Source: Rhodococcus ruber NBRC 15591 (GTDB taxonomy: Bacteria; Actinomycetota; Actinomycetes; Mycobacteriales; Mycobacteriaceae). Taken from it: DNA of 64,000 nt. A program made the translations under genes and the position numbers. Location: contig NZ_BCXE01000006.1 in NCBI RefSeq assembly GCF_001894945.1, forward strand, positions 16,282 through 80,281, written 5' to 3'. Position 1 is the stretch's first letter, and the number at the start of each line of letters is the position of its first letter. Below, piece after piece: positions 27,324 to 38,252 of this stretch. The notes beneath the pieces were generated by a model. That model was not told where the DNA came from and did not search any database. It worked only from the letters and a program-made list of their open reading frames with translations.

Positions 27324-28534
27324 CGTCGCACCTCGAGCGCGTCGAGCACCGTGCCGAACTTCGTTGTGGTCTCGGCGAGTTCGTCGAGTGGATCCGAACC
27401 GGCGACGATGCCGCCGCCGGCGTGGGTGGTGAGCGTGGTGCCGTCGGCGTCGAGGACGGCGCAGCGGATCGTCACCATCCATTCGCCGTCACCGTCCCGG
27501 TCGGCCCAGCCCACGGCACCGGCGTAGAAGCCGCGGTCGCCCTCCAGTTCGCGGATCAGTGCCCGGGCCGCGGCGGTCGGCGTGCCGCAGATCGCGGGGG
27601 TCGGATGCACGACCAGAGCCAGGTCGAGCGCGGTGACCGACCGGTCCCGCAACCGGCCGGCGATCGGGGTGCCCAGGTGCCAGAGCTGCCGGGTGCTCGT
27701 CAGCGTCGGCGTACGGGGGATGTCGAGGTCGGTGCACAGCGGGTCGAGGCTCGCCCGCAGGGCCTCGACGACGTGGGCGTGCTCCGCGTGGTTCTTCTCC
27801 GATGCGGCGAGGCGTTGCGCGGTGCGCCCGTCCACCTCGGGGTCCGGATGCCGGGGCGCGGACCCGGCCAGCGGATGGCATGTGACGAGGTCGCCGCGGC
27901 GCCGGACGAGCACCTCGGGGCTGGCGCCGACGAGGTGCCGACCGGTCCACGCCCCACCGGCGGCGGTGAGATCGACTACGAAACCGTTTCCGGCGGGATC
28001 GTTTCCGGCCAGCCGGGCGAGCAGCGACATCGGGTCGACGGGTGTGTCCGCCCGCAGGAGCAGCGCTCGGGCCAGCACCACCTTCGCCAGGTCGTCGGCC
28101 GGGTCGCGGAGTTGCCGCAGCGCCGTGGCCACCCGGTCGAGGTGTTCGTCCTCGGCGGGCAGTGTCGCGGCGATCCGCACCGGCGCGAGCGGGACGGCGC
28201 CGTCCCCGACGGGGTCCGGCTCGTGCCGCAGCGCGACGGGCGCCGTGAGCGCGGCGCGGTGATCGGGAGCGAACGGTAGCGCGCCGACGACGGCCGCCAC
28301 CGAGCCGGCGCGCAGCGCGGCCGCGGCCTCGCCGGCCGAGTCGAACCGGACATCGACGCCCTCCGCCACGACGGTGCCGTGCGGACGCGACAGCACGAAC
28401 GGGGCGGCGGCCGTGACCTGCCGCGAGGCGGCGGTATCGACTTGCCGCGAGGCGGCGGTATCGACTTGCCGCGAGGCGGCGGTATCGACTTGCCGCGAGG
28501 CGGCGGTGCCGCGGGCGGCGACCGGTGCTTGCAT
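27320..28534 (-). CDS. entC: Isochorismate synthase with N-terminal octapeptide repeats
   Basis: This 404-residue enzyme turns chorismate into isochorismate, the first step to DHB. The C-terminal catalytic part shows CHPLAGSAPRHPD, SEKNHAEHAHVVEAL, LWHLGTPIAG, HPTPAICGTPTAAA and GFYAGAVGWADRDGDGEW, all typical of EntC/DhbC. Residues about 10-40 contain the repeat DTAASRQV about four times, encoded by a 24-bp minisatellite and absent from ordinary EntC. I start at ATG 28534, which is 9 nt behind gagagg; the GTG at 28540 is too close. The promoter region is shared with the first NRPS gene and contains an iron box. Confidence 0.92.
   Translation of the reverse strand: MQAPVAARGTAASRQVDTAASRQVDTAASRQVDTAASRQVTAAAPFVLSRPHGTVVAEGVDVRFDSAGEAAAALRAGSVAAVVGALPFAPDHRAALTAPVALRHEPDPVGDGAVPLAPVRIAATLPAEDEHLDRVATALRQLRDPADDLAKVVLARALLLRADTPVDPMSLLARLAGNDPAGNGFVVDLTAAGGAWTGRHLVGASPEVLVRRRGDLVTCHPLAGSAPRHPDPEVDGRTAQRLAASEKNHAEHAHVVEALRASLDPLCTDLDIPRTPTLTSTRQLWHLGTPIAGRLRDRSVTALDLALVVHPTPAICGTPTAAARALIRELEGDRGFYAGAVGWADRDGDGEWMVTIRCAVLDADGTTLTTHAGGGIVAGSDPLDELAETTTKFGTVLDALEVRR
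28418..28513. repeat. 24-bp tandem repeat at the 5' end of entC
   Basis: Three full 24-bp units (28418-28441, 28442-28465, 28466-28489) plus a partial fourth to 28513, core ttgccgcgaggcggcggtat. They are identical except for the first base of unit one. Being a multiple of three, the array is translated (DTAASRQV) without shifting frame. Confidence 0.9.
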
Positions 28535-28602
28535 GTGCACAGACCTCTCGTAGCGGTGACAGGGGCGGTCGTGGTGCCGTGCACCCGACCCAGCAGAACA
28601 TA

Positions 28603-28621
28603 TACGGTTAGCCTAACCTTT
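28603..28621. promoter_or_regulatory. Iron box (IdeR/DmdR-type operator) for entC and NRPS1
   Basis: tacggttagcctaaccttt contains the 13-bp core ggttagcctaacc of the actinobacterial iron box TTAGGTTAGSCTAACCTAA. It lies between the divergent entC and NRPS1 genes, 69 bp and 89 bp from their starts, so Fe(II)-IdeR would repress both. Confidence 0.85.
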
Positions 28622-28709
28622 GGTATCGTCACGTTTCGCGCCGGACCGGCTTCACCGCTCGTGATGCGATACGGCACAGTCGAATTCGACCGTAGAAAGG
28701 GGATCGATC

Positions 28710-31700
28710 GTGCCCACGTCCGGCCTGTCGACCTCGGAGTTTCCGCTGACGCGAGCCCAGTCCGGCGTGTGGTTCGCCCAGCAGCTCGACCCCGCGAACC
28801 CCGTCTTCAACACCGCGGAATGCGTCGAACTCCGCGGCGAGGTCGACGTCGCCGCCCTGCTGCGCGCGGTCCGGGAGACCGTCGCCGAAGCCGAGGTGCC
28901 GACCGCGGCCTTCGCCGTGCAGGCCGACGGATCGGTCGTCATCCGTCCCGGTGCACACGCGGCGCCGGAGCCTGCCGTCGTCGATCTGCGCCGCGAGCCC
29001 GACCCGGAAGCGGCCGCGCAGCACTGGATGCGCGAGGACCATACGCGCGTGCTCGACCCCGCACGGGAACTCTGCCTGCGCGCCGCCGTGCTCCGGCTCG
29101 ACGACCGGCACACGGTTCTCTACCTGTGCATCCATCACCTGGTGATCGACGCCTACGGCTTCGGCCTGCTCACCCGGCGCATCGCCGAGCGCTACACCGC
29201 CGACGTGCTCGGGCGCCCGGTGCCGCCGGCGAGGTTCGCCCCGCTCGCCCCCGTCGTCGCCGAGGAGGCCGCCTATCGCGCGTCCGCGGACTTCGCCGCC
29301 GACCGGGACTTCTGGGCCGGCTACCTCGACGGCGCCGAGGACGCCGTGGCCCTCGCCGACGGTCCCGGCGGCATCGCCGTCCGCTGCCGCGGCGTGCGCC
29401 TGACCCTGACCGCCGAACAACAGCAGGGACTCTCGCGGCTCGGCAAGGCCACCGGGGCGAGCTGGGGCGACGTCGTCACCGCCGCCGTCGCCGCGTACCT
29501 GCGGGCCGCGACCGGACGCGGCGACGTGATCGTGGGATTCCCGGTGATGAACCGGCTGGGCAGCGCCGCGACGACCGTGCCGATGTCCGCGGTCAACGTC
29601 GTACCGCTGCGCCTGCGCCCCGAACCCGCCCGCACCCTCGCCGACCTCGTCGGCGACGTGCGCGCCGCGGTGGCGAACTGCCGTCCGCACCACCGCTACC
29701 GCGGGGAGGACATCCAGAACGACCTGCGCCTGCCCGCCGGCTCGCGCGGTGTCGTGGGGCCGTCCGTCAACGTCAAACCGTTCGGCGACCGGCTGCGTTT
29801 CGCGGACCTGCACGCCGCGGTGCATTCCGTGGCCCGGGGCCCGCTGCAGGACTTCATGGTCACCGCGCGGCCGCTCGACCACACCGGCGGCCTCGAGATC
29901 TGGGTGGACGCCGACGCCGACGCCTACACCGCCGACGACCTCGAGCGGCACGCCCGCCGGCTCGAACTCCTTCTCACCCGGGTCGCCGCGCTCACCGACC
30001 CGCACCGGCCGCTGGCCCGGCTGCAGATCCTCGACGCCGACGAGCGCCGCCGCCTCCTCGGCGAGCACAGCGGCGACGACCTGCCGGTGCCTGCGGGCCT
30101 CACGCTGCCGGACCTGCTGGCCGCCCAGGTGGCCCGCGACCCGGACGCACCCGCGGTGCGCGATGCCGCCACCGCACTGACCTTCGGCGAACTGGCCGCG
30201 CGTTCGCGCCGACTCGCCCGGCACCTCCTGAGCGCCGGGCTCGGCCCGCAGCGGCGCGTCGCCGTCGCGCTGCCGCGCCGCACCGACACGCTCGTCGCGC
30301 TGTTCGCCGTCCTCGAGGCCGGCGCGACGTGCGTCCCGCTGGACCCCGACCATCCGGCCGAGCGACTCGCGCACGTGCTCGCCGAGACCGCGCCCGGTGT
30401 CGTGCTCACCGGCGGCGACGTCGCCGCACGTATCGCCGAGATCGCCTGCGCCGCGAGCCTGCCCGATCCGGTGAACCTCGACGAGCTGGACCTGCCCGGT
30501 TACGCCGACGAGCCGCTGACCCGCGCCGAACGCGGCCGACCGCTGCACGAGCTCGACGTGGCCTACCTCATCCACACCTCCGGGTCGACCGGCCGGCCCA
30601 AGGGCGTGGAGGTCCCGCACCGCGGGGCCGTCAACCTGTTCCACAGCCACCGCGCGCGCGTCTTCTCCCGGGCCCGCGCCGAGGCCGGCCGCGACCGCCT
30701 GCGGGTCGGGCACGTCTGGTCGTTCGCGTTCGACGCCTCGTGGGGCCCGCACCTGTGGCTGCTCGACGGGCACGAGCTGAGCATCGTCGACGAGACCACG
30801 CAGCGCGACCCGCACCGGCTCGCCGAACTCGCCCGCAGCGAGGGGTGGCACTTCGTCGAACTGTCGCCCGCGCAACTCGAGCAGATCGTCGAGGCCGACC
30901 TGCTGCGCGACGTGCCGACCCTCGGGTTCGGCGGCGACGCCGTCACCGACACCCTGTGGCGACGCCTGCGCGACCGGGACGGCGCCGCGTTCAACTTCTA
31001 CGGCCCCACGGAGGGCACCGTCGACGTCCTCGTCGCCGAGGTGGGGGACGCGGCGGAACCCGTGATCGGCCGGCCGGTGGCGAACCTGCGTGCCTACGTG
31101 CTCGACGCCGCGCTCGAGCCCGTCCCCGAGGGGGTGGACGGCGAACTGTACGTCGCCGGTCCCGGCGTGGTGCGCGGCTACCTCGGCGCGCCCGGCGCGA
31201 CGGCGGCGCGGTTCGTGGCGAACCCGTTCGGCGACAGCGAAACCCGCATGTACCGCACCGGCGACGTGGTGCGGTGGACCGCGGGCGGCCGCCTCGCCTA
31301 CCGCGGCCGCCGGGACGACCAGGTCAAGATCCGCGGCTTCCGCGTCGAACTCGGCGAGGTCGAGGCGGCGCTGCAGGAGTTGCCCGGCGTCACGCGGGCC
31401 GTCGCCGGGGCGCGTCCCGACGCGACCGGCACCGCGCGGCTCGTCGCCTACCTGGTCGGCGGCGACGGCGACCCGGCGGCGGCCCGCGAGCACGTGGCGC
31501 GGCGGCTGCCGGCGCACATGGTGCCGTCGGCGTTCGTGTTCCTCGACGTGCTGCCGCTCACCTCGAACGGCAAGGTGGACCGCACGTCGCTGCCGGAACC
31601 GGACTTCGGGACTCTTGTCGGCGGGCGCGCGGCCGCCACCGAACGCGAACGCGTGCTGTGCGCCGCGTTCGCGGACGTCCTCGGCCTCGACACCGTCGGC

Positions 31701-34700
31701 GTCGACGACGACTTCTTCCTCCTCGGCGGTCACTCCCTCGCGGCGGCCAAGCTGATCGCGACGGTCCGCGACACGCTCGGCGTGGAACTGCCGATCCGCA
31801 CCGTCTTCGACCACCCGACCGTCGAGGCGCTCGCCGCGCAGTGCCCGGACGGTGCTGCAGCGCTGCGGATCCCGCTGCGACCGGTCGAGCGCGGCGACCG
31901 GGCACCGCTGTCGGCGGGGCAGCAGCGGCTGTGGTTCCAGTTCCGCCTCGAGGGGCCGAGCCCGACCTACAACGTGCCGCTGACGCTGCGCCTGCGCGGT
32001 GTCCCCGATCCGGCGGCGCTGCGCGACGCGGTGCGCGCGGTCCTCGACCGGCACGAGGTCCTGCGCACCGTGCTCGAGGACCACGACGGCGTCGGCATGC
32101 AGCGCGCGCTCGCCGCACCCGAGGTGCCGTTCACCGCCCGCACCGTCCCGGCGTCCGGCCTGGACGCGGCGGCGGCGGCCGAGGCGCGGCACGCATTCGA
32201 CCTCGAACGCGAGATCCCGATCCGGGTGGCGCTCTTCGACGACGGAGGCGCGGAGACCGTGCTGCTGGTGCTCGTGCACCACATCGCCGCCGACGAGCTG
32301 TCCGCCCCCATCCTGCTGCGCGAGCTCGGCGCCGCGTATGCCGCCGCGGCCGCCGGACGCTCCTGGACGCCGGCGCCGCTCCCGGTGCAGTACGCCGACT
32401 TCGCGGTATGGCACCGCGAGATCCTCGGCGGCGCAGACGGACTCGCGGACCGGCAGCTGGACTACTGGCGCGCCCGGCTGGACGGGATGCCCGAGGAGCT
32501 CGCCCTGCCCACCGACCGGCCGCGTGGGGTGACCGCCTCGTTCGTGGGCGGCACGGTCGAGCAGCCGGTGTCCCCGCACGTCGCCGACGCACTGCGCGCC
32601 GTCGCGCGCGCGGCGAACGTCACGATGTTCATGCTCGTGCACACCGCCGTCGCCGTCGCACTCGCACGCAGCGGCGCGGGGGAGGACCTCCCGATCGGCT
32701 CGCCCACCGCGGGCCGGCCCGCGGCCGAGCTGGACGGCCTCGTCGGGTTCTTCGTCAACATGGTGGTGCTGCGGACGGACCTGTCGGGTGACCCCACGCT
32801 CGCCGACCTGCTCGCCCGGGTCCGCAGCACCGATCTCGACGCCTACGCGCATCAGGACCTGCCGTTCGACCGTCTCGTCGAGGCCCTCGAGCCGGCTCGC
32901 AGCGCCGGCCGGCATCCGCTGTTCCAGGTGCTCGTGCAGCATCGCACCCCGCCCGTCGTCGACGCCTTCGCCGGTCTGGAACCGCGCGTGTCCACCGTCG
33001 ACACCGGCGCCGCCCTGTTCGACCTGACCTTCGACGTGATCGAGGACGTGGACGGTGGCCTACGGGTGCGGGTGGAGTACGCGCGGGACCTGTTCGACCC
33101 GACCACGGCCGACGCGCTGGCGGGGCGCGTGGTGCGCGCCTTCGACGCCCTCGGGACGGATCCGCAGACCCGCCTGTCCGCGCTCGACCTGCTCTCCGAC
33201 GACGAACGCGACCGCCTCCGCTCCGGCAGCCCGTACGTATGTATGGACGAGATCGAGGACGTCGGGGCGGGCACCCTCGGCGACCTGTTCACCCGCCAGG
33301 CGCAGCGCACCCCGGAGGCGACCGCGCTCGTCACCGGCACCGAGACGCTGACCTTCGGGCAAGTGCACGCCCGCGCCGGCCGTCTGGCCCGCTACCTGAT
33401 CGGCCGCGGCGTGGGACCGGAGACCGTGGTCGCGCTGATGCTGCCGCGCGGCACGGACGCGATCGTCGCGGCCCTCGCGGTGTGGCAGGCCGGCGGCGCC
33501 TACGTGCCGGTCGATCCCGGGTACCCGGTCGAGCGCGTCGAGCACATGCTCGCCGACTCCCGGCCCGTGCTCGTCCTCGACGAGGCCGCGCTCGCAGCGG
33601 TGGACCCCGCGCTCCCGGCCGGTCCGCTCGAGCCGGGCGAGCGTCCCGGCGCCGTCTCCGGCGACGGCGCCGCGTACATCGTCTACACCTCCGGCTCGAC
33701 CGGCCTCCCCAAGGGCGTCGTGGTGCCGCACCGGGGTGTGGTGAACCTGGTCGCGACGCAGCGTCGCCGGACCGTCGGCCGCGCGGAGGACCGGCCGCTG
33801 CGGGTGCTGCTCACCTACGCGCTGTCCTTCGACTCCTCGATCGATCCGTTGCTGTCCATGCTCGCCGGGCACACGCTGTACCTGCCGGACGCCGATCTGC
33901 TCGCCGACGCCGCCGCCACCGTGGACTACGTGCGCGCCCACCGCATCGACGCCGTCGACTGCGTACCGTTGCTCATGACCGAACTGCTCGCCGCCGGGCT
34001 GGTCGAGCCTGCGGCGCCGCACCGCCCGCGCCTGCTCGCCGTGGGCGGCGAGGCCGTGTCCGCGGACCTGTGGTCGACGCTCGGGTCGATCGACGGGGTG
34101 CGGGCGCTGAACATGTACGGCCCCACCGAATGCACGGTCGACGCCACCATTGCCGAGATCCGCGGAGTGCGCCCGCACATCGGGACGCCGATCGACGGTG
34201 CCCGGGTGTACGTGCTCGACGACCGCCTGCGCCTCGTACCGACGGGCGTGGCCGGGGAACTGTACGTCGGCGGGCCCGGCGTGACCCGCGGCTACCTGAA
34301 CCGGCCCGGCCACAGCTCCACCCGGTACGTGGCCGATCCGTTCGGTGCCTCCGGAACCCGGCTCTACCGCACCGGCGATCGGGTGCGGTGGCTCGACGCG
34401 GGCGGCGACCGTCCGGTCCTCGAATATCTCGGCCGCAGCGACGATCAGGTCAAGATCCGCGGGTTCCGTATCGAGCTCGGCGAGATCGAGACCGTGCTGT
34501 CGGCGCATCCGTCGGTCGCGGGCTGTGTGGTCGTGGCACGCGAGGACGAACCGGGCCGGCGCCGGCTCGTCGGCTACGTCGTCGGCGATGCGACCGACCC
34601 GGAGGTGTTGCGGCAGCATATGTCCCGTCGCCTGCCCGAGCACATGGTGCCGGCCGCGGTCGTGGTGCTCGACGAGTTCCCGACCACCCCGAACGGCAAG

Positions 34701-36446
34701 GTCGATCGGCGGGCGCTGCCCGCTCCGGTCTTCGCGCCCGCCGGTGCGCCGCGCGCCCCGGCGAACGACCTCGAGCGGCGCCTGTGCGTGGTGGTGGCGG
34801 AGGTGCTGCACCTGGACGCGGTCGGGCCGGACGACGACTTCTTCTCCCTCGGCGGCGATTCCATCGTCTCGATCCAGCTCGTGTCGCGTGCTCGCGCGGC
34901 GGGACTGCGGTTCGCCGCGCGCGACGTCTTCGAACACCGCACCCCGGCGGGCCTGGCCCGGATCGTGCAGGTCGACCCGGTATCGGAGGCGACGGATCGG
35001 ACCGCGGCCCTGGGTCTCGTCCCCGCGACCCCGATCGTGCACGACCTCCTCGACCGTGGCGGCCCCTACCGGAGATTCGCCCAGTCCCGGCTGCTGATCG
35101 CACCCCCCGGCCTCGACCTCGCCACCCTGGCCGGCGCGGTGGGCCGGGTGCTCGCGGGGCACGACGCGCTGCGTGCCGTCTTCGATCCGGTCGCACGGAC
35201 CTTCGACGTCCGTGCCGCGGACGTCGTAGATCCGGCCGCGCTTGTCAGACGGGTGGACGTCCGGGGACTCGACGAGCGGGCGCGCTCGTCGGTGCTGTCC
35301 GAGGAGACCGACGTCGCGTGCGCCGCCCTCGATCCCGAGGCCGGCGCGATGATGCGGCTGGTCTTCTTCGACACCGGGCCGGACCGCCCGGGCCGGGTCC
35401 TGGTGGTGATACACCACCTGGTGGTCGACGGGGTCTCGTGGCGGATCCTGGTCCCGGACCTGGCCGCCGCCTGCGAGGGCGTCGAACCGGACGGCGGGGG
35501 AACACCGCTGCGGGCATGGGCGCGGGGACTGCTGGAGCAGGTCCCCGCGCGGCGCGGCGAACTGGCGTTGTGGCGCCGCGTCCTCGAACCCGCCGGGTGC
35601 GTGCGAATTGCCGGGCGGGACGTGGACCCGGTGCGTGACACGCTGGCCACGGTCGCGCGGGTGCAGGTGGAGGTCCCGGCGTCGGTGACCGAGGCGCTGC
35701 TGACCACCGTGCCGGAGCGGTTCCGCGCGGGTGTCGACGACGTGCTGCTGACCGCGTTGGCGCTGACCGTGCGCCGGGCGTGCGGCGGCGGGCCGGTCCC
35801 GGTGGACCGGGAGGGGCACGGACGTGAGGAGCAGGTGGTGCCCGGCGCCGACCTGTCCCGCACCGTCGGCTGGTTCACCACCCTGTATCCGGTCCGTCTC
35901 GACGTGTCGGCGGTGGACCTCGCCGAGGCCTTCGCCGGTGGGGCCGCCGCCGGTGCGGCGCTCAAGCTCGTCAAGGAGCAACTGCGGGAGATCCCGGACA
36001 GCGGAATCGGATTCGGCATGCTCCGTCACCTCGACCCCGACTCCGCGGCCGAGCTCGGGGCCGGACCGGCACCGGAGATCGGGTTCAACTACCTCGGCCG
36101 GCTGACCCTCGGCGACGGGACCGGCGCGCCGTGGACGGCGGCTCCGGAAGCCGGCGTGCTCGGTGGCGCCACCGACGAGGCGATGCCGGTGAGCCACGCG
36201 ATCGAGGTCGGTGCCGTCACCGAGGAGACGCCGGCCGGGCCGGTGCTCCGCGCGACGTGGGGGTACGCCACCGGCGTCGTCACGGCGACCGTCGTCGCCG
36301 AGCTGGCACACGGCTGGGTCGCGGCGCTGCGTGCGCTCGCCGACCACGCCGCGCGCGACGACGCGGGCGGCTTCACGCCCTCCGATCTGACGCTGAGTGG
36401 TCTGGACCAGTCCGAGATCGACGAGTTCGCCCTGGAGTTCGGGTGA
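28710..36446 (+). CDS. Non-ribosomal peptide synthetase 1, C-A-T-C-A-T-E
   Basis: A 2578-residue siderophore NRPS with two modules. C1 (about 10-430) has HHLVIDAYG at His142/His143 and resembles starter C domains that take DHB from an aryl carrier. A1 (about 450-960) has [11 protein letters not shown] at 622 and pocket residues read by eye as D-A-G-E-G-G-F-V-D. T1 has the phosphopantetheine Ser1009 (LGGHSLAA). C2 has His1190/His1191 but HHIAADELS, with Glu for the usual Gly. A2 (about 1510-2010) has pocket D-S-D-C-A-G-M-V-D. T2 has Ser2051 (LGGDSIVS). E has [13 protein letters not shown] (His2235) and makes a D-residue. No TE or MbtH domain is present. The GTG start follows gaaagggg. It must hand its product to NRPS2, which begins with a C domain. 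Confidence 0.93.
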   Translation: MPTSGLSTSEFPLTRAQSGVWFAQQLDPANPVFNTAECVELRGEVDVAALLRAVRETVAEAEVPTAAFAVQADGSVVIRPGAHAAPEPAVVDLRREPDPEAAAQHWMREDHTRVLDPARELCLRAAVLRLDDRHTVLYLCIHHLVIDAYGFGLLTRRIAERYTADVLGRPVPPARFAPLAPVVAEEAAYRASADFAADRDFWAGYLDGAEDAVALADGPGGIAVRCRGVRLTLTAEQQQGLSRLGKATGASWGDVVTAAVAAYLRAATGRGDVIVGFPVMNRLGSAATTVPMSAVNVVPLRLRPEPARTLADLVGDVRAAVANCRPHHRYRGEDIQNDLRLPAGSRGVVGPSVNVKPFGDRLRFADLHAAVHSVARGPLQDFMVTARPLDHTGGLEIWVDADADAYTADDLERHARRLELLLTRVAALTDPHRPLARLQILDADERRRLLGEHSGDDLPVPAGLTLPDLLAAQVARDPDAPAVRDAATALTFGELAARSRRLARHLLSAGLGPQRRVAVALPRRTDTLVALFAVLEAGATCVPLDPDHPAERLAHVLAETAPGVVLTGGDVAARIAEIACAASLPDPVNLDELDLPGYADEPLTRAERGRPLHELDVAYLIHTSGSTGRPKGVEVPHRGAVNLFHSHRARVFSRARAEAGRDRLRVGHVWSFAFDASWGPHLWLLDGHELSIVDETTQRDPHRLAELARSEGWHFVELSPAQLEQIVEADLLRDVPTLGFGGDAVTDTLWRRLRDRDGAAFNFYGPTEGTVDVLVAEVGDAAEPVIGRPVANLRAYVLDAALEPVPEGVDGELYVAGPGVVRGYLGAPGATAARFVANPFGDSETRMYRTGDVVRWTAGGRLAYRGRRDDQVKIRGFRVELGEVEAALQELPGVTRAVAGARPDATGTARLVAYLVGGDGDPAAAREHVARRLPAHMVPSAFVFLDVLPLTSNGKVDRTSLPEPDFGTLVGGRAAATERERVLCAAFADVLGLDTVGVDDDFFLLGGHSLAAAKLIATVRDTLGVELPIRTVFDHPTVEALAAQCPDGAAALRIPLRPVERGDRAPLSAGQQRLWFQFRLEGPSPTYNVPLTLRLRGVPDPAALRDAVRAVLDRHEVLRTVLEDHDGVGMQRALAAPEVPFTARTVPASGLDAAAAAEARHAFDLEREIPIRVALFDDGGAETVLLVLVHHIAADELSAPILLRELGAAYAAAAAGRSWTPAPLPVQYADFAVWHREILGGADGLADRQLDYWRARLDGMPEELALPTDRPRGVTASFVGGTVEQPVSPHVADALRAVARAANVTMFMLVHTAVAVALARSGAGEDLPIGSPTAGRPAAELDGLVGFFVNMVVLRTDLSGDPTLADLLARVRSTDLDAYAHQDLPFDRLVEALEPARSAGRHPLFQVLVQHRTPPVVDAFAGLEPRVSTVDTGAALFDLTFDVIEDVDGGLRVRVEYARDLFDPTTADALAGRVVRAFDALGTDPQTRLSALDLLSDDERDRLRSGSPYVCMDEIEDVGAGTLGDLFTRQAQRTPEATALVTGTETLTFGQVHARAGRLARYLIGRGVGPETVVALMLPRGTDAIVAALAVWQAGGAYVPVDPGYPVERVEHMLADSRPVLVLDEAALAAVDPALPAGPLEPGERPGAVSGDGAAYIVYTSGSTGLPKGVVVPHRGVVNLVATQRRRTVGRAEDRPLRVLLTYALSFDSSIDPLLSMLAGHTLYLPDADLLADAAATVDYVRAHRIDAVDCVPLLMTELLAAGLVEPAAPHRPRLLAVGGEAVSADLWSTLGSIDGVRALNMYGPTECTVDATIAEIRGVRPHIGTPIDGARVYVLDDRLRLVPTGVAGELYVGGPGVTRGYLNRPGHSSTRYVADPFGASGTRLYRTGDRVRWLDAGGDRPVLEYLGRSDDQVKIRGFRIELGEIETVLSAHPSVAGCVVVAREDEPGRRRLVGYVVGDATDPEVLRQHMSRRLPEHMVPAAVVVLDEFPTTPNGKVDRRALPAPVFAPAGAPRAPANDLERRLCVVVAEVLHLDAVGPDDDFFSLGGDSIVSIQLVSRARAAGLRFAARDVFEHRTPAGLARIVQVDPVSEATDRTAALGLVPATPIVHDLLDRGGPYRRFAQSRLLIAPPGLDLATLAGAVGRVLAGHDALRAVFDPVARTFDVRAADVVDPAALVRRVDVRGLDERARSSVLSEETDVACAALDPEAGAMMRLVFFDTGPDRPGRVLVVIHHLVVDGVSWRILVPDLAAACEGVEPDGGGTPLRAWARGLLEQVPARRGELALWRRVLEPAGCVRIAGRDVDPVRDTLATVARVQVEVPASVTEALLTTVPERFRAGVDDVLLTALALTVRRACGGGPVPVDREGHGREEQVVPGADLSRTVGWFTTLYPVRLDVSAVDLAEAFAGGAAAGAALKLVKEQLREIPDSGIGFGMLRHLDPDSAAELGAGPAPEIGFNYLGRLTLGDGTGAPWTAAPEAGVLGGATDEAMPVSHAIEVGAVTEETPAGPVLRATWGYATGVVTATVVAELAHGWVAALRALADHAARDDAGGFTPSDLTLSGLDQSEIDEFALEFG

Positions 36447-36698
36447 GTGTCTGTGCGCTGGGCCGGCAGGCGCGCCCGCAGGCCACCCCTGGCCGGCCCT
36501 GCGCACCTGTTCCTCACGATGCTGCGGTCGACCGACCCCGACACAGCCGGGCAGGACCGACCCCTACGCCGTCGTGCGCGAACTGCGACGCGCACTCGAC
36601 CGTCGGGTCGGTACCTGCCCGGCCGGCCATCACTGCATCCTGACCGGACGAAGTCCTACCGCAGGACTCCTGGAAGGAACACGCTCATGGTGCAGTGA
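36447..36698. other. Spacer after NRPS1
   Basis: About 250 bp with no convincing gene. Arms gggccggc (36460) and gccggccc (36492) could form a weak stem-loop downstream of the NRPS1 stop. A frame reading DPYAVVRELRRALD around 36560-36600 looks gene-like for a few residues only. Confidence 0.35.
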
Positions 36699-37163
36699 TC
36701 ACCTCGCCGAGGGCTCGGCTTCGTAGGTGACCCAGTTCGTTCGTGTGGCGAGGGTGTTGTAGAGCGCCTGGGCTCGATGGTTGTCCTCGGCGGTCACCCA
36801 CTGCACCACGGCGCGGCCCTCGGCGGCGGCCATCTCGGTGAGACGCTCGATCAGTGCACGTCCGACCCCCCGGCCCCGGGCCGCGGGGTCGGTGAACAGA
36901 TCGTCGAGGAAGAGACCGGTGGTACCGGTGTAGGGCGAGGAGAAACGACGGTGGTGTGCGAACCCGAGGATCTCGCCGTGCGCCTCCGCGACGAGCGCCT
37001 TGCATTCGTGTCGGGGATCCATGAACCATCCCCATGCACGGGAGACGATGTCCTCGGACTCGGGCAGCTTGTAGAACGTGCGGTACTCACGGAAGAGGAC
37101 GCGCCAGCGGGTCTCGTCGGTGGGGGCGAGCGGTCGGACCGTCGGAGTGGTGGTCGTTGTCAA
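36699..37163 (-). CDS. GNAT family N-acetyltransferase
   Basis: A 154-residue acetyltransferase that moves acetyl from acetyl-CoA to an amine. Motif A is LFLDDLFTDPAARGRGVGRALIERL (acetyl-CoA pyrophosphate loop RGRGVG). Motif B is VVQWVTAEDNHRAQALYNTLA, with the catalytic-type Tyr. The full GNAT fold fits in the length. The substrate is unknown; it lies after NRPS1 but points the other way, so a tailoring role is only speculation. The N-terminal MTTTTTP is unusually Thr-rich. Confidence 0.85.
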   Translation of the reverse strand: MTTTTTPTVRPLAPTDETRWRVLFREYRTFYKLPESEDIVSRAWGWFMDPRHECKALVAEAHGEILGFAHHRRFSSPYTGTTGLFLDDLFTDPAARGRGVGRALIERLTEMAAAEGRAVVQWVTAEDNHRAQALYNTLATRTNWVTYEAEPSAR

Positions 37164-37328
37164 TTCGGTTGCTCCTGTGGGTTTTCGAAGGTCTCGGGTG
37201 GAGCGGTGCCAGTGCGTAGTGTCCGCGGGCTCTGCGTCTGCGAAGTTCGATGCGGGATGCGCTGCGCTCGGCAGGCGGCAGCGTTCGGCCAGTGCTGCGT
37301 GTGAAATACGAGCGGTGGTGGTGTTCCG

Positions 37329-38213
37329 TCACCGGCAGGCGGCGATGAGCTCCTCGAGTCGGGCGGTTTCGGGTTCATCGAGGGGAAGCAGGGGCCGGCG
37401 CGGGGTTCCCGCCTCGACGCCGACGCTGCGCAGGCCCGCCTTGATCGTGGCCGGAAGCCCGCGGCTGACGATCATGTCGAGGAGCGGACGGAGCCGATCG
37501 AAGAGTTCGGCCGCCTCGTCCTCCCGGCCCGTGGTGATCGCGCGGTGGAACTCGACGATCCGGTGCGGGATCAGGCACGGCGCCGCGGTGCACCAGCCTG
37601 CGGCACCCGCCTGAAAGGCCCTCTGCGCCAGCGGGTTGCTGCCGTTGAAGAACGCAAGTGTGTTGCCGCTGAGTTCGTTCAGGCGGTGCATGCGCGCAAT
37701 GTCACCGGTGGATTCCTTGACCATCGTGATGTTCTCGACCGTGGCGACGAGGTCGAACAGGAACTCCGCCGTCATGTCGATGCCGGTGGTAGCTGGGTTG
37801 TTGTAGACCATCACCGGGATTCCGATCGATTCGGCGAGGGTGGTGAAGTGCAACCGGACCTCTTCCTCGGTGAGGCGCCAGTACGAGGTGGGCAGCGCCA
37901 TCACCGCCGTGGCGCCGAGGCGCTCGGCGATCTGCGCGCGACGGATCGTGCCGGCAGTGGTCAGGTCCGAGACTCCGACGACCGTCGGCACCCGGCCGTC
38001 GGTGTGCTCGATGGTTTCGGTTGCGACGGTGATCCACTCGTTGTGGTCGAGGTAGGCGCTCTCCCCGGTGCTGCCGAGGGGGGCGATCGCATCGACGCCT
38101 GCATCGATCATGCGGTCCAGCAGCAGGTGCAGGATGTCCACGTCGATCGTCTCGGGGTCTCGGCTGTCGAACGGTGTGACGGGGTATGCAACGATTCCGC
38201 TGATTGTGGTCAA
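37329..38213 (-). CDS. Dihydrodipicolinate synthase family aldolase (DapA/NanA-like)
   Basis: A 294-residue TIM-barrel class I aldolase or lyase. It has GIVAYPVTPFDS, APLGSTGESAYLDHNEW (the family GSTGE phosphate/carboxylate loop), VMVYNNPATTGIDM with the conserved YNNP tyrosine region, and the Schiff-base lysine in ITMVKESTGD. The family includes DapA, N-acetylneuraminate lyase and 2-keto-3-deoxy-sugar-acid aldolases; the partner class II aldolase suggests sugar-acid or hydroxy-keto-acid breakdown rather than lysine synthesis. I choose TTG 38213, with ggag 6 nt upstream, over the TTG at 38225. It is second in a leftward pair, 39 bp after the class II aldolase. Confidence 0.85.
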   Translation of the reverse strand: MTTISGIVAYPVTPFDSRDPETIDVDILHLLLDRMIDAGVDAIAPLGSTGESAYLDHNEWITVATETIEHTDGRVPTVVGVSDLTTAGTIRRAQIAERLGATAVMALPTSYWRLTEEEVRLHFTTLAESIGIPVMVYNNPATTGIDMTAEFLFDLVATVENITMVKESTGDIARMHRLNELSGNTLAFFNGSNPLAQRAFQAGAAGWCTAAPCLIPHRIVEFHRAITTGREDEAAELFDRLRPLLDMIVSRGLPATIKAGLRSVGVEAGTPRRPLLPLDEPETARLEELIAACR

Positions 38214-38252
38214 GGTGCACTCCAAGAGAATTCGGATGGTGGGTGGCCGGGG

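Noticed and set aside
36397..36726. Short frame after NRPS1 reading DPYAVVRELRRALD and CPAGHHCILTG
   Set aside because: It hints at a cytochrome P450 or other enzyme remnant, but lacks any complete motif, overlaps the NRPS1 end and cannot be separated from chance.
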